Part shown: positions 51,798 to 62,520 of the stretch, piece after piece
Numbering within the stretch: position 1 is the first letter of the stretch
Layout of the letters: each line of letters begins with the position of its first letter
Assembly (NCBI GenBank): GCA_963575745.1
Contig: CAUYUJ010014330.1
Coordinates: forward strand, 138,950-202,949
Length of the DNA stretch: 64,000 bases
Direction of reading: 5' to 3'
From: Prorocentrum cordatum
Lineage: Eukaryota > Sar > Dinophyceae > Prorocentrales > Prorocentraceae
Program-made: the position numbers and the translations under genes
The notes under the pieces: model-generated
Database searches by the model: none
Seen by the model: the letters and a program-made list of their open reading frames with translations, nothing else
Told to the model about the DNA's origin: nothing

Positions 51798-53224
51798 CTC
51801 GGGGGGGCGGGGGCTGGGGCGGAAAACTGGCGGGGGGGCCCTTCAAACAACAAAACCCTGAATCCTGAATGCGCGACTCCAAGCTACCCTCGCGCCCCCG
51901 CGAGGCCCCTCGGAAAGACACGCGGAGCGCGATCCGGCATTGTGCCTCGGGCGCAGAGTGGGTGCATCCTACAGTCCTAAAGTCTTGCAGCCTCAATCAT
52001 CACCCCTGAAGGTCCAGACTGCGTTCTTGCAAATATTGAGCCTCGCCGCCGTTCCCCGCCACTTGTTGCGGGACTCTGGGGGCGGCAATGTTCAAACGCT
52101 GCGAGAATCGTTGCCTTCGAATCTGGGCGGGGCGGGGGGCGAGATCGAACGCCACCGCCCCCCCGCCCCAAGAACGCCCGAAGAGGCCCCCGAGACGCCC
52201 CGAGGCCCCCCCCCACAACCCCAAGAAGTCCCATGGCCCAACGGCCTTCCCAAGAGCCCCCAAGAAGCCAAAAATCGTCTCCAAGAGGCCAGCGACTGCC
52301 ACTTGAGCCCCAGGAGGCGTCGAGGAAGGACACCGCGAGATCCCGAACAACGCCCGCGAACCCACGCCCATGCACGGCGGCGGGATAAGGGATCGGACAT
52401 AGGCCGAAGGCAGCCTGAGAACCGTCGCCCCCCACGGGCGGCAAAACTGGGCACCCCAAAAATTGCTTCAGCGCGTCGCCGCAGTCGGGCCCCCAGGAAA
52501 CATCCCGGGCCCAGAAAGAAACACCCCGAAATCCATGAAGGAACAACCTGTTCTGAAACGACCGTCGGGCTTCTGAGAAGCAATGTGGGAGGCTTGCGGC
52601 AGGCGCGCCTTCCTGGGCCCTGGCCCTGCGCCCCTGCAGGAAAAAGGTGGAGGGCATAATGGGATAGGGATAGGATGGGATAGGAGACGCGCAAACAAGG
52701 AGAAGAGACACGCAGAGAGAGACAACTCAAGCGCGCTCCTGTGAGAAACAATTTAACAAACTTTACCTGCAACTACTAAAATTAACTCGACCAGCGGCCA
52801 GTGAGTCGCATCTTGGCATGAATCCATCGGGCCCCTCCTCCCCTCCCCCCCCTCCCCCACCTCCCCCGCCCCCCCCCCTTCGTGCTCCAGACTGGCTCGA
52901 AATCCTGAAGGGCCTGAATGAGTCACTTCCTGCTGTGAGTCGTTCACCCCCCCCCCTGCTCCTCCCCCCGCTCCCCGCGTTCTGGAAAGCCCGACGTCCA
53001 CGGGGGCCCGAACCACTCGCCTCCTCCTGGTGTCATTCGTTCGGGCCTCTCCCCCCCCCCCCCCCCCCCCATCATCATCTCCTTCCTCCCCCCCCTCCTA
53101 CAAGGGCCGCGGAATCCTGAGGGCCCCGGCGACTCACCTCCAGGTGTGAATTGTTCGGGCCCCTCCTCTTTCCCCCCCTCCCCCTCCTCTCCCCTGGGGG
53201 GCCCGAAAGCCAGAGGGGTCCCGA

Positions 53225-53830
53225 ATGCGCTCCAAAAGTGCTTCAAGAAGCCTCCAAGAGGGCCCCGAGACGCTCTGAGAGGGTCACAAAAGGGTTTTTA
53301 CAAGGCCCAACAACTTGTTGCGAAAACGGGCCGTCTTCGTGACAAGTTAAGGCCCCGCTTGGGGGCGTCCTGGGGCTCTCTTGGGCCAATCCGAGGGCCC
53401 TCTAGGGAAGGCCGAAGAGCGCCCCAAGCCGGGCCAAAGAAGGCCCCGACAAGGCCCCAACCACGCTAGCCGCTAGCTAGATCATGATAGAGCATAGAGG
53501 CGTAGAGTAGAGTCAGAGTAGAGAGCTGGGCGCGAGCCCTCTTGGCCCAAGCGCCCTTGTGGAGCCTTCTTGGAAAACCCAAGGCGGCTCCAAGAAGGCC
53601 CAGGGTCGCTCAAAGAGTGACCCGAAGGCGCTCCCAGATGGCCCCAAGAGGGCATGAATAAAGGCCCTACAACGCGTCACGAAAACGGGCCGTCTTCGCG
53701 ACGACTTGTAGGCCCCACTTGGAGCGCCCTCGAGCCCTGGAGCCCCCTCTGAGGGCCCTAGTGACCCTAGTGAAGCCCAAGACGGGTCCAAGAAGGCCCC
53801 GACAAGGCCCCAACCACGTTCTATATCATG
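53225..53830. repeat. diverged tandem duplication
   Basis: Two units, about 53225-53470 and 53570-53830. Both contain GAAAACGGGCCGTCTTCG, an inverted ACAAC-TTGT-like word around it, GGCCCC(G/A)CTTGG, and end with AAGGCCCCGACAAGGCCCCA then CCACG and ATCATGATAG. A third partial unit follows at 53840-53940. Confidence 0.6.
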
Positions 53831-53989
53831 ATAGGGCCTGGGGCTGGACGCGAGCCCTCTTGGCGCCCTTGCGGTGCCTTCTTGGAGAACCCAAGACGGC
53901 CCCAATCCAAGAGGGCCCCGAGACGCTCCAGGACGGCCCCAGTAGGTGGGGCCTTGGAGGGGATGCACGCGCACTGCGCCTCGGCGTTG

Positions 53990-56080
53990 CAATCGGCACC
54001 TGAAGTGCAAAGCCTCAGCGCTGCAGGGCGTTAGCGCCCGATGGCCTGGGGCCTAGGGCACAAGAGCTCAGGCCGAACATTTGAAGCCCAAGGCCGGCCT
54101 AGGGCTGAAGCTTGATGCATCGGGCATAGGGGGGGCCAGGACGAGGGCCTAGCGCCTAGGGCCTAGGGCCGAGGCTTGCGCGAGAGGTATGATGTCCAAT
54201 GCCTCCGTGGCATGGCTTGGGCATGCTTAACTGGGTCCTAAGAAATAAAGCCCATGGCCTCGGGCCTATGGCCCATGGCGCGGGGCTTCGGCGCAGGGCT
54301 AGCTGGGGGCCGAGGCTTAAGGCCCGAGGCCAAGGTGGCTTTAAGGCTGCGTGGGGGTGGGGGGGGGGGGGGGGGGGGGGGGGGGGCTGAGGCCTAAGAC
54401 TTGCAGTCTGGCGCCTAATGCCTAGGTAGGCAGGTGGGGCCTAGGATAGGACCATCTTTTGCCTGGGCCCCCCGCGCTGCGGCCTGAGGCCGAAGGCCCA
54501 GGGCCCAGGGCCAAGCCATGAGCATTAAGCCTTGAGCTCAAATAGCACGGGTTATGGACGAGGGCTTTCTGCCATCAGGCGTCGGGGTTAGGCTTGGCGG
54601 CGGTTGCGAAAAATGGTTCGCGGCTCGGGTTGGGAGCTGAAAGCTTAGGGCGCCAGGCGCATGCCGTGAGGTCTGAGGGTCTATGGCCAGGTCTTGAGGC
54701 TTAGAGCTTAGAGCCCTAGCCCTTAGCCCTAAGGCCAAGCCCCCCTAGGCCCTAGGCCCTAGGCCCTAGGCCAAAGGCATTGGGCGCCATGCGCTGGGCC
54801 TGAAGGCGCGCGCCTCGAGCTTCGAGCCCGCCGCGGGGCTGTGGGGCGTAGGGGGGTGGGGGCGGTTTGAAACGCATCTCGCTCGCCGTGCTGCATAAAC
54901 TCATATCGTGGGCGGCCCGATGCGAACGACATGTCGTCGCTGCGACTGACCTCGATGGCGCGTGGAACGGGGGTGCGATGCATGCGCCCTGCGCCTTTGG
55001 GTGTCAACCAGAGTCTTCGGCCTAGAGTTTTAATGTCTTCTGAACCTTACTAAGGGCAGGGCCTAGGGCCTAGGGCCTGGGACCGAGTGCCCAGGGGCAA
55101 AGGCCGGAGGTCGAATGCCTAGAGAGCCTGCCTCTACGGCTCTAAGGCTGAGGCCGAGGGCCCCATGGCCCCTAGGGCCCAAGGGCCCTAAGGCTCTAAG
55201 GCCTTCAGGCCTAGGGTCTGAGGCTCATGCGGGAGGTACGAGGACCAAAGCCTAGGCCGCATGGCTTAGCAAGCCTAAGGCTGGTACCTAGGAGCTACGG
55301 CATAGGGGCTCGGGCCTCGGGCCTTTGATGCCTTAAGGCCTGTGGCATCGGGCCTCGGGCTGGGGCCGTCGATGCTGACGGCCTAAGGCCTAGTGCCTAT
55401 GCGCTGCTAGAGCCTGGCTGTCGAGGCCTCAGGCTTAAGGCTGAATGCCTGAGGCCTATGGGCAAAGAAGCTAGGGCTAGGGGCTAGGGCTAGCGGCTAA
55501 GGCTTTAGGACTTAAATGCCACAGCCGAGGGCTCTGAGCCTCAGGACCTATGGTCAAAAGCCTACAGCCTACAGCCTGAAGCTTGCGCGTGAAGGCTGTG
55601 GCCTAAGGCCTAAATCACAGCGGTTAAGCTTGGGGCTCTGGACATAGGGCTCAGGCCTAAGGCTTGTGGATGATGGCAGGGGCCTTAGGGCCCTAGGCCC
55701 TAGGGCCTAGGGCCCCAGGGCTTGCGCCTCAGGCCCGATGCGCAAAGCCCGAGAGCGCCGAGGGCCCGACAGCCCGAGGTCTGGGGCTTAAGGCCAAAGC
55801 TCCAGGACCTAGGCCTAAGGCTAAGGCTAGGGCCGAAGGCCCAGGGGCTGGCTCAGGGCCGAGCGGCTGGCTAGGGGCCAGGGCGCAGGGCCGACAAGTT
55901 CCTAGCCAGGGCCCAAGGGCTGAGGGCCTAGGATCGCAAATGGCATGGGGGCCTGGGGTAATGCCGCCCAGGCATGGCCTGGGGCAGTTGCCAAGCGTCG
56001 CTTAAGCGTAGACCCTAGCGTTTAGATAGAATCGGCCCTCGGCCCTGGAGCCTAGCCCAGGGCCGAGTACTACTAGCTTT
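53990..56080. repeat. GCCTAGG-rich degenerate satellite
   Basis: About 2 kb in which words such as GCCTAGGGC, GGCCTAGG, CTAAGGCCT and AGGCCTA recur without a fixed period, interrupted by unique DNA (for example 54840-55010). Many words are self-complementary. Similar bits occur at 42.19, 60.43 and 61.82 kb. Confidence 0.6.
54348..54386 (+). repeat. poly(G) run
   Basis: A G tract with one T near the start and about 35 uninterrupted G afterwards. Its length is likely to be unreliable in any assembly. Confidence 0.85.
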
Positions 56081-56254
56081 ACTAGCTAGCAGCTAGCAGC
56101 AGCGCAGCTTCGAAGGTCGGCGGCAAGCCAAAACCTCGGTCCGCCCAGGGGCACTTGCCAGAAGGACGAGGGACTCTGATATTCTCCGGGCAACTTTGTC
56201 CGAGATGCTCGAAAGTACGTTTTGTCTCCGGGCCACTTTTGAGGGGCGACTGCA

Positions 56255-56500
56255 AAATGTTCAAAAATGTTCGGTAGAGATGTTCGAAAATGTTCAAAAA
56301 TGCTCGTGTGGATGAAGAATGTTCGAAAATGTTCAAAAATGTTCGAAACATGTAAAACAAATGTTCAAAAAATGTTCGAACAATGTCAAGAAAATGTTTA
56401 AAAAATGTTCGAACAATGTCCGAAAAATGTTCGGCCCGACCAGAATGTTCAAAAATGTTCGGTGGCGGTGCTCGGTTAGGCCAAAATGTTCGAATCTGGT
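56255..56500. repeat. ATGTTCGAAA/ATGTTCAAAA short tandem repeats
   Basis: Roughly fifteen copies of a 9-12-bp word ATGTTC(G/A)AAA(A) in loose tandem, AT-rich against GC-rich surroundings. Related clusters at 40.86-40.94 kb, and words of similar kind at 26.5 kb. Confidence 0.75.
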
Positions 56501-57754
56501 CGGCTAGCATGCGCGGAGCTGCGGCCCTCTCCGGGCCGACCCCCGCAGAGTGCGGCCCGTCTGGGCCGCCGCAAAAATCACGCAGAGAGAACTGGTTCTC
56601 GGACCGAGCGGCTGGTGCAACTGAGGCCCGCGCAACTGGAACCCCATGCAGATGATGCCCGCGGTTCGCGACACCACGGCTTGTCCCCCGTCTGTGTGGC
56701 GACCTGTGGCGCCAAAGGCAGCGCGGCAGAAGAGTGGGGGGCGACGCGGCTGGCGATGAGTAGACAAGAACAGATGGTGTGCAGACTTATAACAGTGTCT
56801 GTGATTCAAGCGAGTAAAAAGCTCAACGGCAGCCGCGCGGCGGCGAACAGCATATATACTTAGATTTAGATAGTCACACTCTTAACTAATGCCATAAGCG
56901 GTATAACAACGATGAATATACTGAATATTGGGTGGGCGCGACAGAACGTCACAAAACCCAATAATAATCGCTGCATCGGCCGCTAAGCCGCTAGAGTCTA
57001 GAGGCTAGAGAAACGCGCAAATATTACTGACCTAACACATGTCGCACGTTAACACATGGTTGATGACTCTTAACTGTAACTCATAACCGTTACCCCTGGC
57101 ATGACGACTGGACTACACTGACTACGCCCAACTCCTTAAGTAAGTATTGCGTTGGCTGGTCGCGATGCTACGAACAAAGCGAAATTCACAAGCTCGAGCC
57201 ATGAAGCGCGTGGCCCATGGGGGCCAAACCATTTGTCAAATTCGCTCTGGGAAGCTGGCCGCGAGGAGACAGGAAACACGTCGACAAAGCCATCGAAACC
57301 ACAGTTCCTTGCCGACGCCATACTTTAACTCCGTTGCAGGCAACGCCCGAGCAGCTCACAACATTCGAGAACAAGTCACTTGTTTCCGCATGTTGTGAGC
57401 GGCGAATTAGAAACTAAGTTAAGCTTCAACATGGAACAACAAACAGGAGGCAAGAAAATAACAACTGAAGCGACATTGGCACACTAGCCGAACCATTGGC
57501 ATTAGCACTTTGACGGCATAACGATGGCGCAAGGCAACATTATGTGAAACTGTAGGCCTCGATTTTTTAAATAAGCATTCCCCCAACAAGCTTTGAGCCA
57601 ATTAAACATATAGAAGCACGCTGAGACTGTCGGGGAGAAGGCCCAGCAAAGTTGGAAAACACAGGAACGAAAATCGGCATGAGGGGGATGAACAAATCGA
57701 GGCGAACAGGAAAAAGGCCTTGGGGGGGGTTGCGACGAGACTGCAACGTCGGTC

Positions 57755-57920
57755 CTGCCGCGCGTGGGCCTCGCTCTCGTCGAGGGTGGCAGGCAAGAAC
57801 TCTGACAGACGGGTGGGGGGTGACAGCCTGCGGAGGGCCACGATCGAGTCCACGCGCTTGGAGATCCAAGTCAAGGCCTCATGGCCGCCGAGGTGATCGT
57901 CCACGCCCAGGATGTAAAGC
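57755..57920 (-). CDS. C5-cytosine DNA methyltransferase, middle exon
   Basis: The exon starts after CCTCGCCGACCCAG, which is preceded by a long pyrimidine tract. Its first base (57920) completes an Arg codon begun in the upstream exon. It reads LYILGVDDHLGGHEALTWIS, then KRVDSIVALRRLSPPTRLSEFLPATLDESE. Joined to the upstream SEMDRK-R it restores the R-x-R-LYILGV form of motif VIII. The 3' end is either 57755 (GA donor) or 57770 (GC donor), and both keep phase 0 for the last exon. The open frame goes on to 57602 but changes to hydrophobic, intron-like sequence. Confidence 0.65.
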
Positions 57921-58570
57921 CTGGGTCGGCGAGGGGGGGGGGGGGAGGGGGGGGAGAAGGAGGCCCTGCCCCCTGGAAAACTGACGCCGCTGCCGATATT
58001 TTCCCCCGGCCGCTCGGCACGACAACCTAAACAAAAACTTACATCAAATGACGGATTGACGTGGCTGTGAGGGTTGAGGTATACATGTGGAACTCGGCCT
58101 CGTGCGAACACTGCGTGGGCTACAGCGAAATACAATGCAACACAATACATCAATAAAAGAAACCCGCACGCACAAGGCACGCGGCACGGCTGAGCCACAA
58201 AGCCCCAGGATGTGTTCGAACGAGACGCGTGAAACATACCTGCCATACCTGCGCATGCACCTCAAAGACGGAAGGTGGAGGCGGATGAGATGGGATTGCT
58301 ACGTTACTCTTGCGTGATTGCCCCACCTTGCACCCCCTAGGCCCTAGGACCTAGACCCCTCCCCAACCAATAACTAATAGCTGGCTAGAAGAACTAACCT
58401 GTTGGACCACGCCCCCCCCCCCCCCGCTCCCTGTGACACTTGCAGAACGCATGACTCGATCACGCTTGTCCCAAAAAGGCGAAACAGAGGAGTGACGCAA
58501 TGTGCCCAGGCGGCAGCGCCACCAAACATAATCTAAAACGAGTGAACGATTGAACGGCAACCAGCAGAAC
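57921..58570 (-). other. methyltransferase intron 1, GT-AG, 650 nt
   Basis: Donor AAGCG^GTTCTG (exon ends 58571) and acceptor CCCAG^GCTTTAC (exon resumes 57920). The upstream exon ends with two bases of an Arg codon and the downstream exon supplies the third, so motif VIII is rebuilt exactly. A C/T run of more than 25 bases precedes the acceptor. A C13-like run lies near 58415. Confidence 0.75.
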
Positions 58571-59556
58571 CGCTTGCGATCCATCTCGCTCCAGATGGAC
58601 GCGTCCATCAGAAAGATCTTGACCTTGTACTTGTGAAACTCGCACCTGGCACAGAACGACTCGAGGTAAGTCATGCCATCATGACCCACGCGGTTCTTGA
58701 ACTCGACGATCTCCTCCACGAGGAAGCCATGCGGCTTGTCTTCCTCAAGGTGGCGGAAGAAATCGTCGAACACTGCGTTGTATTTCGGATGGTCCTCTGG
58801 CGACAACGTGCCGCGGTCGGCCCTGAACTTCGTGAACGGCTGGCATGGGAGACCTATGGTCGACAAGTGTACACGAGGACGCTTCCCACACACGCACTGG
58901 TGAGACTCACACTGCTCCACTGTCGGGTCCATGGCGGCCGCCATGCTGCGGTGCAAATGGCTGTGTGAGAACGTTATCTTGAAGACGTGGGAAAGGAAAC
59001 GGCGAGCTGTCTTCTTGAGGTCGTTGAAGGACTGAGTCTCAGCGCGCATGCCAAAACACTCGAATACCATATGCTCAGCTCCAGTTCCAGAACAACTGCT
59101 CTCGTGCTTCATGACGCCCGTCGGCTCTGATGGCAGCCTCGCACGTTCAGTTTCCATGGCTGTTATGATGTACTTCATCCACCACTCAGCGCCCCGAGGG
59201 ATCTGAATTGGGGCATGGCTCGCAAGCCAAGCTGCTGGCATCCGGCCATGGCCTGGCCCACGAGGAGGGCTCCGTGACCTGGACCTGCTGATCGAAGGGG
59301 GCCTGTGCCGATCGCACATCTCATGCGACGCCGCCGCTGCGCCCGTGACAGCGGGAGGCTGCGCAACTGGGCGTGCCTGACTGCTCTGCCCGGAGCCGCG
59401 CAGACGCAGGGTCTCCAGACTCAGGGCGTCCTGGTCTGAGTCTATGGCATCTACATGTGCAGCGCTGGGGGCGCCTGCGCGGCCATGGCTGGCTGGCGGG
59501 CGGTCCAACATCGAGGCGAGGTCTTCACTGGAGTCGCCCTGAGATACTGACGACAT
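58571..59556 (-). CDS. C5-cytosine DNA methyltransferase, first exon (motifs I, IV, VI)
   Basis: Predicted to transfer a methyl group from S-adenosylmethionine to C5 of cytosine in nuclear DNA. The ATG at 59556 begins MSSVSQGDSSEDL. Residues 1-148 are low complexity with an SR-type run (SISRSRSRSPPR). Motif I is SSCSGTGAEHMVFECFG (from about 153). Motif IV is TIGLPCQPFTKF with the catalytic Cys at 238, and motif VI is GFLVEEIVEF with Glu281/282 in place of the usual E-N-V. The exon ends within motif VIII at MDRKR (residue 329). With the later exons the protein is about 580 residues, near a bare catalytic domain plus a disordered N-terminus. No PWWP, BAH or CXXC domain is seen. The divergent motifs VI and I make the subfamily unclear. 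Confidence 0.75.
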
Positions 59557-59572
59557 ACCTCGGCTGCGAATT
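59557..59572 (-). promoter_or_regulatory. candidate spliced-leader trans-splice acceptor of the methyltransferase gene
   Basis: The minus strand reads TTACAATTCGCAG, with AG at 59565-59564, then seven bases and the ATG. The open frame continues upstream, so an upstream coding exon is possible, but no good ATG lies in a credible context there. Confidence 0.4.
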
Positions 59573-60088
59573 GTAAGCGCATAAAAACATAACACCCTGA
59601 AGCCAAACATCTCAGCGACGAACAGAAAGGCGAACATCCAAGCGGGAGGGGCAACATAAAACGGTGAACGGCTCTCCTGGTTCCTGGCGAGCCGCGTGGC
59701 CCTCGTCGAAACTGGCAGAACGCAAAGCATGTGTGAGTCGGGGGTGGGGGGGGGGGGGGTGTATGAGTATCTGTCAAGTCGCACCGACGAACGCCCCCTG
59801 GTGACCCTGGTGTTGGGCGTTCCTGCCAGACTTCCCCACGCCAAATCAAGCCCTCCTTCTATCTATCTATCATCACTATATTATCCTCTCTCCTTCTTCT
59901 CCTCCGCCCCTGCCCCCAGACTCCGGCCCGCCCCCCTGCCGTCGCGCTGGGCTCTGACCGACGGAGGGGGCCCCCATCTGGGCAGCTGAGCGAAGTTTCT
60001 GTCTCTGGCTGCGTCGCGATGTGCGACGCAAGACGCCAGCCCCGTCGCCCCCGGTTGAATCTCTTGCGCCGCCGAAAATGGAAAACAA
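59573..60088. other. 5' flank of the methyltransferase gene
   Basis: Contains a G11 run near 59748, a (CTAT)n stretch at 59861-59872 and CCTTCTTCTCC sequence. No gene or core promoter is recognised. Confidence 0.35.
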
Positions 60089-60089
60089 A

Positions 60090-60711
60090 ATCCCACCAGC
60101 CCTCTGGGCGTCGGTGGTTTAACGAGTTCCCTCTTCCACCCCTCCCTCTTCCCCCCTCGGGGAGGGGTTTACCCCTCCCCCTACCCCCTACCCCCTCCCC
60201 GCTGACCTGGACAGGGGGGTCCGCGGCGCGTTGGGGCGCCCAAGGTCGACCCCTGGGAGGGCTAAAATTCGACACCCCTCACGAGGATCGTGGCTCCTGA
60301 GGGGGGGGGCTGTAATTAAGGAACCCCCCCTTCGTTGATCGATCTCCTCCAAGATGGGTCCGAGGCCCCCCAAGACAAGAGGCCCCCTGGAGGCCCCCAA
60401 GAGACCCCCAAGGTGGGCCCAAGGGCCTTAGGGCCTAAGGGGCCCCAAGAGACCCCCCAGAGGCACCTAAGAAACGCCCAGGAGGCCCCAAGAAGCGCCC
60501 AGGAGGCCCCCAAAGGCCCCAAGATGGCCCCGAGGCCCCAAGAGGCCCCCAAGAGGCCCCAACCAAAGAGGATCCCGAACGGCCCACAGAGGCCCCCCCG
60601 AGGCACCCAAGACGCCGAAAAGCCCCTCAGGACGACCCTCTACTCGCCTGGGCGTCGTTTCTGGACGGGCTGGCGGGGATGCGTGAAGCATCTAGAATCT
60701 AGAATTCACCT
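60090..60711. repeat. dispersed 0.57-kb repeat, copy 2
   Basis: Collinear with 50196-50763 and in the same orientation, about 9.9 kb away. It is slightly longer in the CCCCAAGAGG satellite part, where a GGGCCTTAGGGCCTAAGGG insert occurs. The two copies bracket most of the methyltransferase gene. Confidence 0.8.
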
Positions 60712-61265
60712 CGTTACTCTTGGGCGCCCACCCCCCGCAACCGAGTCTCGCTGCGTTTCTCCTTCTGGCCACGAACACCCCCGTGCACCGCGTCAAATCC
60801 TTGGCCCAACGGGTCGGGGGAAGGCGGGCGTGGGCGCCGTCGAAAACCTCAGGGCGGGGGGAAGAGAAACCCGCCATCGTCGGCGTGTGCGCCGTCAGCG
60901 ACAGCCGGCGCGCACATCGCGATGCCGAGCGCTGGCGATTTACATGTCCATCGAACGGGAGCGACTGCAATCTCATGTGAGCACCGTTCGTGCAATCTTT
61001 TGATGCTCTCTCAAAAACTGGCTGGCTCAATGACCTCGCATTGACATTGAAACGGACGCAGCTTGATGGCTCGATGGCACGCGCAAGCGCGCATGCGCCC
61101 TCGGACCAGGAGAGGTCGTCAATCGGGGGGGGCGGGGAGGGAGGGGAGAAGGTCTCAGCCGGAACGATTCGATCCCAAATCGGCCGCAAGGCCCAAACGC
61201 GGGGGGACGGGGGGGGAGGCCGCGAGGCGGGAGCGGATAAGAGACGAGGAGAGCCACATCACTAC
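60712..61265. other. spacer between repeat copies, nothing recognised
   Basis: Unique-looking sequence with G runs near 61120-61220. No supported gene. Confidence 0.3.
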
Positions 61266-61267
61266 TA

Positions 61268-62520
61268 CAATGAATCCCACCAGCCCTCTGGGCGGATGTG
61301 GCTGGGCCTAGGGCGCTTATGTGTCCAACCTCTCCCTGCTCGGGAGGAGGTTTACCTCCCCCCTCCCAGCCTCTGGACGGGCTCCGCCGCGAGGTGTCGC
61401 AAGGTCCTTTTGGGCTCAATATGCCCCCAAAGTCCAAGGGCCCTAGAGTCCTAGAGGGCCTCAGAATTCCCGAGATGGCCTCCAAGATGGCCCAACATGC
61501 CTCAAACTCAAGCTGGCTCAAGATAGCCTCCGACGCGCATCCAAGAGGCTCCAAGACGGCTCCAATACGGCTTCAAGCGCCCTCCAAGGTCTGCAAGGGC
61601 GCCCCCCCCCAAGAAACCAAAATGAATCCAACACCTTGGAAAAACCCATGTGTTTCGCCATAGCGGCATAGCGCTTTTTCGCTTCCGATGGGCTCTTGGG
61701 CAAGGCGTCAAGATGGCCCCTGGATGCCCCCAACATGGCCCAGTGGCTAGAGCCCCAAAAGGCGCCCGAGAGGGCCCCAGGAGCCAAGAGCGCCCCAAAG
61801 CGCTCCAGGAGCGGCCTAGGGCCTAGGGCTAGGGCCTAGGGCCTAGGAGGGGCTCAAAACGGCATTTCTGAGCCCCCGAGAGGGGGCGACCCGAATTGAG
61901 ACCCACCCTCTTTTTGATCCATGTGGCCTAAGACCTAAGACGGCCCCAACCCCCCAAATAGCCCCAAGACGCCCAGAGCCTCAAGAGGGCCCCAAGAAGA
62001 GAACCTCAAGGGAGCCCCAGAAAGAGCTTCAGGAGGGCCACGAGAGAACCCAAGAGTAGAGGTAGAGAGCCCCAAACTGGCTCCAAGCTTCGACGCGCAA
62101 GCGACCTCACTAACAACTCGGTGCAAGAGCTGACCTCGCCGCCCCCCCCCCCCTCCCCCAGAAGGGTCTCAAGAGGGCTACAATACCCACACAAAACCAA
62201 AGAAGGTCCCAATGATGCTCCAAGAGGACCCCAGAGGGCATATGGTGGCATAGCGCCAAAACAGCATTCCGAGTCATCGAACCACCCCTCAAATCTCATC
62301 GAAACACCATCGTAGCTTGCACCGCTTTCCATCTTAAGTTTCAATGCGGGCAGCAACCCCGAAGACGGCTGCGCGACTGCATCATCCAGCCGCCCCTGAT
62401 TTACAACCCCCTCTGCCGATCGTTTCTGGATGGGATGCGCGGTGGCACGCGGCCCCAATCAGACTTTTATCTCCCAGAATGATTGAGATTTGACCTGGAA
62501 GGTGAAAGTGTGACATCAGA
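61268..62520. repeat. dispersed 1.2-kb repeat, copy 2
   Basis: Starts with the same ATCCCACCAGCCCTCTGGGCG head as the 0.57-kb family and then follows the 43735-44960 repeat in order to near 62520. So the two families share a head module and a CCCCAAGAGG-type body and differ in their tails. Confidence 0.7.

Larger units (their letters stand above)
51798..57754 (-). other. large intron of the methyltransferase gene, about 6 kb
   Basis: Lies between the motif VIII exon and the motif IX/X exon. Donor candidates, both phase 0, are CGGCAG^GACCGA (GA donor, exon ends 57755) and GAGCGAG^GCCCAC (GC donor, exon ends 57770). The interior holds CCCCAAGAGG satellite (52.2-52.3), a diverged duplication (53.2/53.6), poly(G), a GCCTAGG block (54-56) and ATGTTCGAAA repeats (56.2-56.5). 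A small extra exon could be hidden. Confidence 0.4.

Noticed and set aside
57602-58246. 214-codon minus-strand ORF as its own gene
   Set aside because: Only 57755-57920 has coding character; the part above it is the upstream intron with its pyrimidine tract, and the part below turns hydrophobic and intron-like.
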